Shown here piece after piece: positions 1 through 9,292 of a DNA stretch of 64,000 nucleotides. The position numbers and the translations under genes are program-made. The notes below the pieces were generated by a model that saw nothing but the letters and a program-made list of their open reading frames with translations, ran no database searches and was not told the DNA's origin. Position 1 is the stretch's first letter. Each line of letters starts with the position of its first letter. The DNA is from Natranaerovirga hydrolytica. GTDB taxonomy: Bacteria; Bacillota; Clostridia; Lachnospirales; DSM-24629. The DNA lies in the NCBI RefSeq assembly GCF_004339095.1, contig NZ_SMGQ01000011.1, positions 543,575 through 607,574 on the forward strand, read 5' to 3'.

Positions 1-680
1 TATTGATTTTTACCTATTATTAAAGGATTTTTCTTTATTTTTGCTGTATCTTGTATGACTTTTAATGCCCTTTCATCTTGTTCTGGATAAGATATGGTAA
101 GACCATTTTCTTTAATTATACCACATTTTTCATAAGCAATTTTGTCAATGGTGTCACCTAAGTACTGGGTATGATCCAAGCTAATGGATGTGATAACGGA
201 TGCTAATGGGGTATCAATAACATTAGTGGCATCTAATCGTCCGCCCATACCCACTTCCAAAACCACTAAATCACATTCTTTTTCATAAAAATACTGTAAA
301 CCCAGTGCCGTAACAATTTCAAATTCTGTTGGATGATTGTATCCTTCTTGAATCATTTGTTCAATGGCTTTCTTTATGGTTGCCGTAATAGTAGCCAATT
401 CTTTTTTTTCAATTTGTTGATCATTAATAACAATCCGCTCTGTAAATGTTTCAATGTAGGGAGATGTAAACATCCCTACTGTATAACCACTTTCTTTTAA
501 AATACACCCTGTCATAGAACCAACAGAGCCTTTGCCATTGGTTCCAGCAATATGTATAAATTTTAAGTGATTCTGAGGATTTCCCATTAATGCCAATAAT
601 TTTTTTATATTCTCCAAACCTAATTTTGAACCAAATTTTAACGTGCTGTGTATATAGTCTAATGCCTCATCGTACGTCAT
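1..680 (-). CDS. folC: Folylpolyglutamate synthase / dihydrofolate synthase, 5' part (runs off the window)
   Basis: ATP-dependent ligase that adds glutamate to folates and, in bifunctional forms, makes dihydrofolate from dihydropteroate; cytoplasmic, Mur-ligase superfamily. About 226 N-terminal codons are visible; the C-terminal part lies left of the window. The protein opens MTYDEALDYIHST and carries the FolC P-loop HIAGTNGKGSV near residues 43-53, then a TSPYI(E) segment typical of the family. The ATG at 678-680 follows a strong GGAGG site. The frame stays open to the window edge, so it is truncated by the window and not broken. proB lies 17 nt upstream on the same strand, so the two are probably co-transcribed. 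Confidence 0.93.
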   Translation of the reverse strand, partial: MTYDEALDYIHSTLKFGSKLGLENIKKLLALMGNPQNHLKFIHIAGTNGKGSVGSMTGCILKESGYTVGMFTSPYIETFTERIVINDQQIEKKELATITATIKKAIEQMIQEGYNHPTEFEIVTALGLQYFYEKECDLVVLEVGMGGRLDATNVIDTPLASVITSISLDHTQYLGDTIDKIAYEKCGIIKENGLTISYPEQDERALKVIQDTAKIKKNPLIIGKNQ

Positions 681-697
681 CTTTTCCTCCAATGTAA

Positions 698-1504
698 CTA
701 TTGAATCTTTATGCCTTTAAATAAAGTGCCTTTTTCTCTGCCTTCAATAATTTTTAGTATGTTTTTTACTTCATTACCATTTGAAATAATCATATCTATA
801 CCTGCTTCTGTAGCAATTTTGGCTGCTAATATTTTGGTGACCATACCACCTGTTCCAACTTTGGATCCTGCGCCTTTTGCCATATTTAAAAGGTTTTCAT
901 CGATGGTATCTACTTCTGGAATAAACTGTGCATTTTTATCTTTCCTTGGATCATCCGTATAAAGTCCATCTATATCGGATAACAGAATTAACAAATCCCC
1001 TTGTACCAATTTCGCTACAATAGCTGATAACGTATCATTATCGCCAAATTCTATTTCTTCTGTAGAAATGGTATCATTTTCATTTACAATGGGGATAATG
1101 TCTAAGTTACACAGTTCTTTGAATGTGTTTTCTGCATTTTTTTTTCTTATTTCATCATCCATAATATCTTTGGTTAATAATATCTGACCAGCCGTATGAC
1201 CAAATTCTCTAAAGAACTTTTGATAAATCATCATAAGGGTGGCTTGACCAACAGAGGCACATGCTTGTTTGATTGCAATATCCGTTGGTTTTTCTTTTAA
1301 ACCAGCTGCTTTAGCACCTATGGGTATAGCACCAGAAGATACCAATATAACGTCTTTGCCCATATTTTTTAAGTCCGATAGTACTTGTACCAATTTGTCT
1401 AATTTTGCTAAGTTTAAATGTCCTGTTTCTGGATGGGTTAACGTAGATGACCCAACTTTTACAATGATTCTTTTTTTATCTTTTAAATAGTCTCTATTAC
1501 TCAT
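698..1504 (-). CDS. proB: Glutamate 5-kinase, short form without PUA domain
   Basis: Phosphorylates L-glutamate to gamma-glutamyl phosphate, the first step of proline synthesis; cytoplasmic amino-acid kinase fold. Visible motifs are KVGSST (16-21), SSGAIPIG (56-63), NENDT (141-145), GDNDTLSA (154-161), SDIDGLYT (176-183) and GTGGMVTK (218-224), covering the substrate and ATP sites. At 268 residues it has only the kinase domain; longer bacterial ProB proteins (about 370 residues) add a C-terminal PUA domain, absent here, as in several Firmicutes. The start has an AAGGGGG site. proA, its usual partner, is not next to it in this window; the neighbours are folC downstream and an FAD protein upstream. 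Confidence 0.95.
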   Translation of the reverse strand: MSNRDYLKDKKRIIVKVGSSTLTHPETGHLNLAKLDKLVQVLSDLKNMGKDVILVSSGAIPIGAKAAGLKEKPTDIAIKQACASVGQATLMMIYQKFFREFGHTAGQILLTKDIMDDEIRKKNAENTFKELCNLDIIPIVNENDTISTEEIEFGDNDTLSAIVAKLVQGDLLILLSDIDGLYTDDPRKDKNAQFIPEVDTIDENLLNMAKGAGSKVGTGGMVTKILAAKIATEAGIDMIISNGNEVKNILKIIEGREKGTLFKGIKIQ

Positions 1505-1515
1505 TATGATCCCCC

Positions 1516-3108
1516 TTAGCGTTTAATTGCCATAATGGCTTCTGCTGTTTTGATACCGTCCATAGCAGCTGATGTGATGCCACCAGCATAGCCTGCTCCT
1601 TCACCACAAGGATACACCCCTTTGATATTGCTTTGATAGGTTTCGTCCCTATTAATTCTTATGGGTGAGGAGGTCCTTGTTTCAACACCTGATAAGATTG
1701 CATCATCCATTGCAAATCCCTTTATTTTTTTGTCAAATGCATATAACCCCTCTTTTATGGATTCAATAACGTATTTGGGTAATGCTTCATTAAGATTGGT
1801 TAATACTTTTTGTTCCTTAAATGAAGGGATTACTTTTCCTAAGGTTTTTGAAGGTGTATCGGCTATAAAATCTTTTACCAATTGAATGGGTATTTTATAG
1901 GATTGACCACCTATTTCAAATGCTTTTTCTTCCCATTTCCTTTGAAACGCAACACCAGCCAGTGGCTCATTGGAAGAAAAATCTTCTGGTTTAACGGTTA
2001 CAATGATTGCACTGTTGGCATTTTCTTCATTTCTTTTATAGTTGCTCATACCATTGGTAACAATGCGCCCTGTTTCAGAGGCTGCGTTTACAACCAAACC
2101 ACCTGGACACATACAAAAGGAATAAATGCTTCTACCATTTTTACATTTATGAGTCAGTTTGTATTCTGCTACTGGCAAATTAGGGTGTGAAAAGTGTTTA
2201 CCATATTGATTTTTATTAATTAATGTTTGTGGGTGCTCAATACGCACGCCTATAGCAAAAGGCTTACTGTCCATAGTAATGTTGTTTTTATATAACATTT
2301 CAAAAGTATCTCTAGCACTGTGGCCAATTGCCAATACCAAGTGACTGCATGGAATCACTTCTTGATCATTAACTTCTATTGCTTTTAAAGTATCATCTTC
2401 TGAAATTATATTGGTAAGCGTTGTGTTAAAACGAATCTCTGCACCTAATGCTATGAGTTTTTTTCTCATATTCTTTACAACTTCTCTTAAGTAATCTGTT
2501 CCAATGTGAGGTTTGTTGTAATAAAGTATTTCAGAGGGTGCACCTGCTTCTACAAAGGTTTCAAGGACTTTTTTATTTCTAGCAAATCGATCCTTTACCA
2601 TTGTATTCAATTTACCATCCGAAAATGTACCTGCGCCCCCTTCTCCAAATTGTACATTGGAGTTAGGATTTAAAGGTTTGCCTTTCCAAAAAGCATTAAC
2701 ATCTTTGATGCGTTCTTCTACTGGCTTCCCACGCTCTATTATCAAGGGATTGAAGCCATTTTCAGCTAAAATCAAAGCACAAAATAATCCTGCAGGTCCT
2801 GTTCCTATAATAACAGGTCTTTCTTTTATAGGATTAATTTTAACCTCTCCAAGGGTATAAATTTTCTCTTTTGTTAACATAACATTATTATCGTTAATGT
2901 CTTTTAAAATGGCTTCTTCATTTTCAACCGTTACGTCTATGGCATATACAATTTTTATATCATTTTCTTTTCTTGCATCAATTGATTTTTTTGATAGTGT
3001 ATACGCCACAATATGCTCTTTATTTATTTTTAGTTTTTTACATATCCTTAATAAGATGTCTTCCTCTTTATGGTTGATGTCAAACTTTAATTGATTAATT
3101 CTAATCAT
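1516..3108 (-). CDS. FAD-dependent dehydrogenase, COG2509 type
   Basis: A flavoprotein of the uncharacterised COG2509 family (NAD(P)/FAD-dependent oxidoreductases); the substrate is unknown. The first 90 or so residues form the small family-specific N-terminal domain, followed by the Rossmann dinucleotide site IGTGPAG near 101-107. A glycine-rich FAD-closing segment, CGEGAGYAGGITSAAMDG, lies near residues 498-515. The internal QFGEGGAGTFSDGKLNT segment is characteristic of the family. The length of 530 residues is normal for the family. It ends 11 nt upstream of proB, and the HI0933-type flavoprotein starts nearby upstream, so all four leftmost genes may form one transcription unit. No membrane segments are seen. 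The physiological role remains open. Confidence 0.85.
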   Translation of the reverse strand: MIRINQLKFDINHKEEDILLRICKKLKINKEHIVAYTLSKKSIDARKENDIKIVYAIDVTVENEEAILKDINDNNVMLTKEKIYTLGEVKINPIKERPVIIGTGPAGLFCALILAENGFNPLIIERGKPVEERIKDVNAFWKGKPLNPNSNVQFGEGGAGTFSDGKLNTMVKDRFARNKKVLETFVEAGAPSEILYYNKPHIGTDYLREVVKNMRKKLIALGAEIRFNTTLTNIISEDDTLKAIEVNDQEVIPCSHLVLAIGHSARDTFEMLYKNNITMDSKPFAIGVRIEHPQTLINKNQYGKHFSHPNLPVAEYKLTHKCKNGRSIYSFCMCPGGLVVNAASETGRIVTNGMSNYKRNEENANSAIIVTVKPEDFSSNEPLAGVAFQRKWEEKAFEIGGQSYKIPIQLVKDFIADTPSKTLGKVIPSFKEQKVLTNLNEALPKYVIESIKEGLYAFDKKIKGFAMDDAILSGVETRTSSPIRINRDETYQSNIKGVYPCGEGAGYAGGITSAAMDGIKTAEAIMAIKR

Positions 3109-3120
3109 ACTTAACTTCCT

Positions 3121-4347
3121 TTAATTTTTATTTGTTGCAGAAAGACCAGCTATGTAACCAGTACTCCATGCCCATTGCAAATTATAGCCACCACAATCAC
3201 CATCAATATCCATTACTTCTCCAGTAAAGTACAAATGCTCTATTAATTTTGATTCTAGGGTATTGGGGTGAATTTCATCTGTAGATATACCACCTACAGT
3301 GACTTGCGATTGATCCCAATTGTTGGTTCCAGTAATATAAACTATCCATTCTTTTAATTGCTTGACTAAATTGTGACGTATGTTTTTGGATAGTTGACTT
3401 ACTTTTTCATTAGGATTACCTTTTGATTCTTTTATAATAATAGGTATTAATTTATTATTGATTAACCCTACCAAACTTTGTTCAATAGTTTTGTAAGGCA
3501 TTTGTTCAAATCGTTGGATTAATAACTGATCTAATACGTCTTCTTCTAACTCTGGCATCAAATCTAAACACACTTTTATTTTATTATCTTTTATATTTTC
3601 TTTTATAAATCGACTGATTTGTAACGTTGCTATTCCCGATAAACCATAATCCGTAAATAATATTTCTCCATATTCTTTTTTCACTAATCGATTATCATTA
3701 TACAAAGAAAGGGAGCCATTAACCCTAACGCCTTTGATTCTTTTAAAATAATCTGCTTTGGCTTTTAATTGTACCAAACCTGGATAGGGTTTAACAAGAG
3801 TATGTCCAAGTTGTTCTGCTATCTTGTACCCACTACCATTCGAGCCAAGATTAGGGTATGATTGTCCTCCCGTAGAAAGGATAACTTTATGAGCATAATA
3901 TTTGCTTTTATTGGTGTGTATCATAAATTGATTATTATTTTTAGTGACTGAATTAACTTCCTCTTCATAGATCACCTTAACTTTTAATCTATCTACTTCG
4001 TATTGCAATACCTCTAACACAGCAGAAGCTTGATTGGAATATGGATACACATACCCATTATCTATTCTAGGATAAATGCCTAAGTCTTTAAAAAAGTTTA
4101 AAGTATCTTCAACATTAAATTGGTTAAGTGTTGATATTACAAATTTTGGTTGGTTGCCATTATAGTGATTAGGCGTCAGGTTGGTATTGGTCAGATTGCA
4201 TTTACCATTGCCTGTTGCTAATATCTTTTTGCCTAATTGATTCATACGTTCAATTAGGGTGACTTTTGCACCTGCTCTTGCGCAAATAATGGACGCTACA
4301 AGACCAGAAGCACCTCCGCCTATAACTGTTACTGTGTTCTTACCCAT
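3121..4347 (-). CDS. HI0933/YhiN-family FAD-dependent oxidoreductase
   Basis: Flavoprotein of the HI0933-like family (COG2081, E. coli YhiN type), widespread and without an agreed substrate. The FAD-binding loop VIGGGASGLVAS is at 8-19, followed by the family signature GKKILATGNGKCNLTN at about 39-54. The C-terminal FAD motif is TGEVMDIDGDCGGYNLQWAW near 373-392. The length of 408 residues is typical. The ATG lies in weak ribosome-binding context compared with its neighbours. It ends 12 nt before the COG2509 gene, so the two flavoproteins are probably co-transcribed. They share only the dinucleotide-binding fold and are not duplicates of each other. Soluble, no signal peptide. Confidence 0.88.
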   Translation of the reverse strand: MGKNTVTVIGGGASGLVASIICARAGAKVTLIERMNQLGKKILATGNGKCNLTNTNLTPNHYNGNQPKFVISTLNQFNVEDTLNFFKDLGIYPRIDNGYVYPYSNQASAVLEVLQYEVDRLKVKVIYEEEVNSVTKNNNQFMIHTNKSKYYAHKVILSTGGQSYPNLGSNGSGYKIAEQLGHTLVKPYPGLVQLKAKADYFKRIKGVRVNGSLSLYNDNRLVKKEYGEILFTDYGLSGIATLQISRFIKENIKDNKIKVCLDLMPELEEDVLDQLLIQRFEQMPYKTIEQSLVGLINNKLIPIIIKESKGNPNEKVSQLSKNIRHNLVKQLKEWIVYITGTNNWDQSQVTVGGISTDEIHPNTLESKLIEHLYFTGEVMDIDGDCGGYNLQWAWSTGYIAGLSATNKN

Positions 4348-4532
4348 ATTATACCTACTTTGCTTTATATTTATCTATTATTTTACTTTATATTACACTT
4401 TAATTCAATACCATCAATGGTTCATTGGTAAAAAACAATGGTTTTCTTTTTCTCTATATTTAAGGAATGGTTTTAAAAGTATTTTTGAGTATAAAATTCA
4501 TATAACAACTCAATTGAATAATAAAGCGTAAT

Positions 4533-4574
4533 AAAAATAGCCTCATATAATTATTTGTAGAAGAGACTATTTTT
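4533..4574 (-). terminator. Intrinsic terminator of the 4590-5180 gene
   Basis: On the - strand AAAAATAGTCTC (4574-4563) pairs with GAGGCTATTTTT (4544-4533), with one G-U pair, ending in a T-rich run. It starts 15 nt after the stop codon of the hypothetical gene at 4590. Confidence 0.75.
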
Positions 4575-4589
4575 AGTTAACTTAAATTT

Positions 4590-5180
4590 TTAGTTTTTGT
4601 TTTTTTCTATAAGAAATGTATCCTTGTTTAATTCTATTTCAGAAATATCGTCAATATAAGTGATTACAAAATAGGTTATGTTATTCTTTTCATTAATATA
4701 ATCTGCTTCATAATAACCATTAGGTGTTTTTACTGTAATTGATTTTACATCAGTATAATTTATATGACCTGTCAAAGCTGTCATAGAAAAAAAATCATTT
4801 GATTCAAATTGATTCTTCAATATTTCATTAAATGAATCGTAAATATATATACTATATTTCAAGTTTATTGCTTGATTGTTAATTAATAGTTGGGTATTAA
4901 TGGTTTCTTGCGGTAAGATATTTCTTGTTCTCCATTTACTATTTTGAGGCTCTTGAAACAGTTTAAAGGATTTGAAGTCATTATTGCTATCCATAAGAAA
5001 AAATAATGTTTCAGTTTTGTTATAATACTCACCAGACAAATCACGTTCAGCAAGCAACCTACCTGAAGGTTTATTAATATAAAAAGCGATTTGTTCATCA
5101 AAAACCTTAGAGAATACCAATCCACTTACAATAATTATAAAGATAATGCAAATAACTCTAATTTTTTTAATATAGCACAT
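4590..5180 (-). CDS. Hypothetical protein with one N-terminal membrane anchor
   Basis: I do not recognise the family. The 196-residue product starts with a short basic stretch (KKIR) and a hydrophobic segment of about 18 residues (roughly 9-27), with no lipobox cysteine, so it is probably anchored by an uncleaved signal and exposed outside the cell. The rest is a hydrophilic, Asn/Tyr/Asp-rich domain with alternating beta-like segments. The start is supported by AAGGGGG six bases before ATG. It lies 270 nt downstream of the ABC permease genes on the same strand, with no clear terminator between, and has its own terminator after the stop. It could be an accessory or immunity-type protein of the exporter; that is inference from position only. 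Confidence 0.7.
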   Translation of the reverse strand: MCYIKKIRVICIIFIIIVSGLVFSKVFDEQIAFYINKPSGRLLAERDLSGEYYNKTETLFFLMDSNNDFKSFKLFQEPQNSKWRTRNILPQETINTQLLINNQAINLKYSIYIYDSFNEILKNQFESNDFFSMTALTGHINYTDVKSITVKTPNGYYEADYINEKNNITYFVITYIDDISEIELNKDTFLIEKNKN

Positions 5181-5450
5181 ATAAATGCCCCCTTCAAATT
5201 AACGGGATATTTCCAATTAGGTACATTTATTAAAATTTTTGTATTCCTATATTTTAAATTCTGCATACAAACTTGGATAATTCCCCTTACCAAATAATAC
5301 TCTATAGATATATATTGATAGACAGGCTCCATTTTTGCATTTATTATATACATATTTTATCTTTTTTATATACTTGCGTCAACAAACCATAGTTGCCCAT
5401 AGATACCTGCTATAATCTTAAATAATCATTTCATTTTATTTGATTCAAGT

Positions 5451-6656
5451 CTACTGATTGATTCTTTTGTTAAAAAAAATAGGTGAAAGCAGCATACTTA
5501 TTCCTATAAATAATCCTGCAAATATAACAATCATTGTGGCATTAAGCACTCTAAAAGAACCTATTTTATAACTAAACAAGGAGTCTATGTATGAAAGTAA
5601 GTTGATTCCATTAATAGGTTGTGCACTTAAAAACCGCCTTACATATACTGGCATAAAAACACTGTTTTGCATAAAAAATGGTGGCACTATGATCAAACTG
5701 GATACAATTAATGACGTATAGGTCTTCTGGAAAATAGCATTAAAAAAAGCACCCATAAAACCAATGCTTAATATACACATCCACGATATGAACATAAACC
5801 CTATGAACATTTCTCCAAATGTCCAATTGTATACCATTGTAAAAAACTCAGGCATGACTTGTATTTGTGACTGCCATCCACTAAAGCCTAAAAGGACAAA
5901 CACCATTGACGAAACGATTGTACTGCATAATATAAATTTCAAAGTTAAATAGCAACTCATAGCACTTAATTTTTTATAGCCTATCCCCATTAGTTTATTT
6001 CTTCCTACAACTTTTAATATAATGGCCATATTCTTTTCTTTTTCAAAGGAAAAAAGCTGACAAGCTATTAAAATAGCTGATAAGGCTAAAATAGCATAAA
6101 CAAAAATTAATGATTTGATCACAATAGCCCAATGATCCACAAATTCATAAATAAATGGTTTTTCTATATTAGAAGCACGATTGAAGGCTTCTTGTGTTTC
6201 TTCCTCTGAAAGATATGTGGGTCCATAAAACTCTATCTTCCCACTTAACTTTTCAACATTTCTATTATAATAGTCATCTGCTTTTGATATGCTACTCACT
6301 AAAAATGTATTTTCCCCTGCATAGGGAGAATAGGCTACCTTTAGAAACTGAAATAACCCTGGATATTCATTTTCTGTTTGAATATATGCTTCATCACCAG
6401 ATGGTAGCGATTGATATAAAAACAGTGCATCATTTAGTTTTTCTGTACTTAATACGCCCGTTACTTTCTCTACTTGTTGCTTTCTTAATCTCACACCATC
6501 TAACCCCTGAACCACTTCTTCTTTTCCAGTAGAGTAATCATAGCTTTCGTAATCATGGATGAAGAAAAGTGGCATAATGATTGATAATAATAGTGCTAAA
6601 AATAACAAAATCATAATTGCTGGATTCTTATAGAATTTTCTCATTTCATAAATCAT
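5451..6656 (-). CDS. ABC-2-type transporter permease, copy B
   Basis: Membrane subunit of an ABC exporter. Residues about 13-33 form the first membrane helix; about 130 extracytoplasmic residues follow (to about 170), then five more hydrophobic segments to the C-terminus. It is a clear paralogue of the next gene upstream: both have an N-terminal (E)(M/L)RK(F/L)Y stretch, a SLPSGDEAY versus SEPSEDLAY segment, a DDYYNRN versus DDFYSRN motif and an FSFEKEKNM versus FSYEKEKNM loop after helix 2. The start has AAAGGAG nine bases upstream. It begins 22 nt after the other permease stops, so the order is ATPase-permease-permease, one operon. Substrate unknown; the large outside loop hints at a peptide or lipid-linked cargo. 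Confidence 0.8.
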   Translation of the reverse strand: MIYEMRKFYKNPAIMILLFLALLLSIIMPLFFIHDYESYDYSTGKEEVVQGLDGVRLRKQQVEKVTGVLSTEKLNDALFLYQSLPSGDEAYIQTENEYPGLFQFLKVAYSPYAGENTFLVSSISKADDYYNRNVEKLSGKIEFYGPTYLSEEETQEAFNRASNIEKPFIYEFVDHWAIVIKSLIFVYAILALSAILIACQLFSFEKEKNMAIILKVVGRNKLMGIGYKKLSAMSCYLTLKFILCSTIVSSMVFVLLGFSGWQSQIQVMPEFFTMVYNWTFGEMFIGFMFISWMCILSIGFMGAFFNAIFQKTYTSLIVSSLIIVPPFFMQNSVFMPVYVRRFLSAQPINGINLLSYIDSLFSYKIGSFRVLNATMIVIFAGLFIGISMLLSPIFFNKRINQ

Positions 6657-6678
6657 TTCATGCTACTCCTTTCAGGAT

Positions 6679-7875
6679 TTATCTATTTTTTATTCTTATA
6701 CTAAACAACCTAGGTACGATCAACATACCAACTATTAACAATAAAATAGCATTCACAATAATAGCAGTCGTGGTAAGTATATTAAATAAAATAACATTAT
6801 AGATCTGAAATGATGATATACTCTTTTCAACTAACAATCCATTAACCGGCTGTATTTGAAAAAACCTTTTTACAAAAGTAGGAATAGCATTTAGTCTAGT
6901 AATGATTAGGGGACTAAAAACAATTATAAATCCTATGACCAATGTTGAATAGGATTTTTGAGTGAATGCATCTACAGCAGCTACTAAAACGCCTATTGCA
7001 ATTGTACTAATCCACCCCATAAATATAAATAATAAGTAGGCACTACCCAAAGTTAGATTGTATATTGAAGTAAAATATTCAATCTGAATTTGACTTGACC
7101 AAGCACTCAAACCTGTCGTTGAGAAAAAAATGATAGAAAGTACTGTTATACTAATGGCATACTTTATTGTTAGAAATGTTAATAAAGCCAAAACCTTATT
7201 TTTCCCAATATTGATTAATTGTTTATTGCTCATTGTCGCCAATATTAGATCCATATTTTTCTCTTTTTCATATGAGAAAATCCTGGAGCCAATAATGATT
7301 GCAGACAAAAAAATCATAATAAATATGACAGATAGTAACTTGTATGCAAAAACCCATTGTCTGCTAAAATCTATGTTGAAAGGCGTTTCTATAGACTCAG
7401 CTTTTTCTAATATAACATCCTTCTCCCAAGGTTCATATGTGTCATTTGAATGATTTAAAAAACCCATAATCTGAACCGTATTTCTACTATAGAAATCATC
7501 AGCATTTTTTAAATCATTTAAATGGATACCTTCACCTGGAATAATAGATGAATAGGCATCCATCAATATACTTATTATTCCAGGGTATCGTATGGAACTG
7601 TCGACGTAAGCTAAATCTTCAGAGGGTTCTGATTGATAATAATTTAAAACTCTATTGAGTGTATCAATACTCAATTCACCTTTATAATCTTCATACCGAT
7701 CTTTGATGATTCTAACCGCTTCTGTTCCTTTAATGATATTAGAACTGTCAGCAGATTCTATGGCATTAAAACTCCTTATTGACACTATTGGCACTACAAT
7801 TGTGACCATAAGAATAATCAGAGTCAGTATTTTTACATGGATCTCACTATAAAGTTTTCTTAACTCATCTAACAC
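6679..7875 (-). CDS. ABC-2-type transporter permease, copy A (GTG start)
   Basis: Paralogue of the permease at 5451, with the same architecture: one N-terminal helix, a large extracytoplasmic loop (about 40-165) and five or so further helices, 398 residues. I place the start at a GTG at 7873-7875, preceded by AAGGAGG with nine bases of spacing; it aligns with the start of the paralogue and overlaps the end of the ATPase gene by 11 nt. The frame is open further upstream to an ATG at 7917, but that would bury the ribosome binding site inside the gene. The overlap implies translational coupling with the ATPase. The two permeases probably form a heterodimer. Cargo unknown. Confidence 0.8.
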   Translation of the reverse strand: MLDELRKLYSEIHVKILTLIILMVTIVVPIVSIRSFNAIESADSSNIIKGTEAVRIIKDRYEDYKGELSIDTLNRVLNYYQSEPSEDLAYVDSSIRYPGIISILMDAYSSIIPGEGIHLNDLKNADDFYSRNTVQIMGFLNHSNDTYEPWEKDVILEKAESIETPFNIDFSRQWVFAYKLLSVIFIMIFLSAIIIGSRIFSYEKEKNMDLILATMSNKQLINIGKNKVLALLTFLTIKYAISITVLSIIFFSTTGLSAWSSQIQIEYFTSIYNLTLGSAYLLFIFMGWISTIAIGVLVAAVDAFTQKSYSTLVIGFIIVFSPLIITRLNAIPTFVKRFFQIQPVNGLLVEKSISSFQIYNVILFNILTTTAIIVNAILLLIVGMLIVPRLFSIRIKNR

Positions 7876-8737
7876 TAGAACGTTCCTCCTTTTTAAAATT
7901 AACAAGATACACATCATTAAGCGTAGGTGTAACTTGTATCGCTTCAGGAAATGGAGGAACCGAGCTTATGATTCTGGCTTTTTTTTTCTCTTCAGAATCA
8001 TAAATCATTGATACCGTTTGATCTGTCATTTGATTATGTAAATCAAGTTCGTTTTTAAATTCTGCTTCCCAAACCTGCCCTGAGCACTCACCAATCAAAT
8101 CTTTTTCTGTTCCACTCATTACAAAATGTCCATCTTTCAAAATGAATATTTCTTTTGAAATGGATTCCAGATCACTAACAATATGCGTGGATAGTAGTAT
8201 AATTTGATCGTGTCCAGCACCCGTAATATAATTTTTAAATTTAATTCTCTCCGTAGGGTCTAACCCAGTGGTAGGTTCATCAAGCATAATGATCTTAGGA
8301 TTAAGTTGAAAAGCCTGTGCCAGCCCTACTCTTCTTATCTGCCCTCCAGAAAGTTCTTTTAATTTTTTATGTCGAAGTTCTTCTAGATTAAACAGATCAA
8401 GCTTTTCATCAATATCTTTATTTAATTTATCTTTACTCATATTTGATTTAATGCTTCCCAAATATAGAAGAAATTGTTGGATTGTCATATCAGGATATCC
8501 CGTAAAACTCTGAGGCAAAAAGCCTAATACAACTTCTTTTTTTTCGTTAACATCAGGCAATATGATCTTTCCTTGATAATCCGTTATGAACCCACTAATG
8601 ATTTTGAACAATGTTGTTTTTCCTACACCATTTGCACCTAGAAATCCGTATATGCCATTTGTCAACTTAATATCAATGCCATTTAAAACCTGATTTTTCC
8701 CATATGATTTTCTAACATTTATTAATTGTAAACTCAC
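7865..8737 (-). CDS. ABC transporter ATP-binding protein
   Basis: ATPase subunit of the exporter made with the two permeases downstream. Walker A GANGVGKTT is near 34-42, the Q-loop is FLPQSFTGYPD near 73-83, the signature LSGGQ is near 129-133, Walker B is IIMLDEPTTG and the H-loop is LLSTHIVSD. The remaining 80 residues form a regulatory tail common in the exporter class (NatA, CcmA and antibiotic or bacteriocin immunity ATPases). The start is GTG, preceded by an AGGGGGG site five bases upstream. An 18-codon ORF with its own good ribosome binding site lies 94 nt upstream. No regulator gene of the BceR or GntR type is adjacent, so control is not evident. Confidence 0.9.
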   Translation of the reverse strand: MSLQLINVRKSYGKNQVLNGIDIKLTNGIYGFLGANGVGKTTLFKIISGFITDYQGKIILPDVNEKKEVVLGFLPQSFTGYPDMTIQQFLLYLGSIKSNMSKDKLNKDIDEKLDLFNLEELRHKKLKELSGGQIRRVGLAQAFQLNPKIIMLDEPTTGLDPTERIKFKNYITGAGHDQIILLSTHIVSDLESISKEIFILKDGHFVMSGTEKDLIGECSGQVWEAEFKNELDLHNQMTDQTVSMIYDSEEKKKARIISSVPPFPEAIQVTPTLNDVYLVNFKKEERSSVR

Positions 8738-8830
8738 AAAATCCCCCCTAATTGCTACCAGATTTCATTTTCTTAAAAATAAAATACCTTACCTATTTTA
8801 TCCGAATATGTATACTTACATTTTTTCTCT

Positions 8831-8887
8831 TTAGGTAATTTTAGTCTCATATTTACTATAATTAGCATTGGTATTTACAACTATCAT
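8831..8887 (-). CDS. Possible 18-residue peptide ORF upstream of the ABC exporter
   Basis: A very short frame, MIVVNTNANYSKYETKIT and stop, preceded by GAGGGGTGA with four bases to the ATG. It is the only well-primed ORF in the 550-nt gap upstream of the exporter operon and points the same way. It could be a leader peptide that governs translation of the ATPase, a tiny exported peptide, or chance. It lacks a recognisable leader/core division or cysteines, so I do not call it a RiPP precursor. Confidence 0.3.
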   Translation of the reverse strand: MIVVNTNANYSKYETKIT

Positions 8888-9219
8888 TTTTCACCCCTCT
8901 ATTGTCATCTATAATGTAAACTCATTCATATAAATTATAAATTCCAACGACCATTATTCTAGCTTTTTAAAGTTATCAAATAAAATTATTCATTCTTGAC
9001 TAATATTATTACAATTTTCAATTATACAGTACCACAACACTAAACAATATGCAATAGTTTTTCATTTTCGTTTATATGTTGAGCTTATTCCTAAGTTTGC
9101 ATATTCTTTAATTATTTAATCATATATAAAGAAATTTAAGTGATAGTCCATGGATATCGATCTAATAAAACTTAAATTAGAATCTCACTTGATACCTTCA
9201 ATGGTTCAAATTAGTTCAA
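8888..9219. other. AT-rich intergenic stretch with no gene seen
   Basis: About 330 nt of AT-rich DNA between the exporter's upstream region and the terminator at 9220. No frame with a credible ribosome binding site, no tRNA shape and no clear promoter hexamer pair could be supported. It should contain the exporter promoter, but candidate -10 boxes lack a matching -35. Confidence 0.5.
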
Positions 9220-9266
9220 AAAAAATCAAGAATTGATATTTTTCCTTTATCAATTCTTGATTTTTT
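9220..9266 (-). terminator. Strong hairpin terminator after the BofC-like gene
   Basis: An 18-bp perfect stem: AAAAAATCAAGAATTGAT at 9220-9237 pairs with ATCAATTCTTGATTTTTT at 9249-9266, with an 11-nt loop. A/T tails on both sides make it potentially bidirectional. It lies 26 nt downstream of the stop codon at 9293 on the - strand. Confidence 0.9.
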
Positions 9267-9292
9267 ATAATTACATGCAACCATTATATATT

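Noticed and set aside
5135-5353. 72-codon leftward frame overlapping the start of the gene at 4590
   Set aside because: It overlaps a well-primed gene in another frame, has no ribosome site and no protein-like features.
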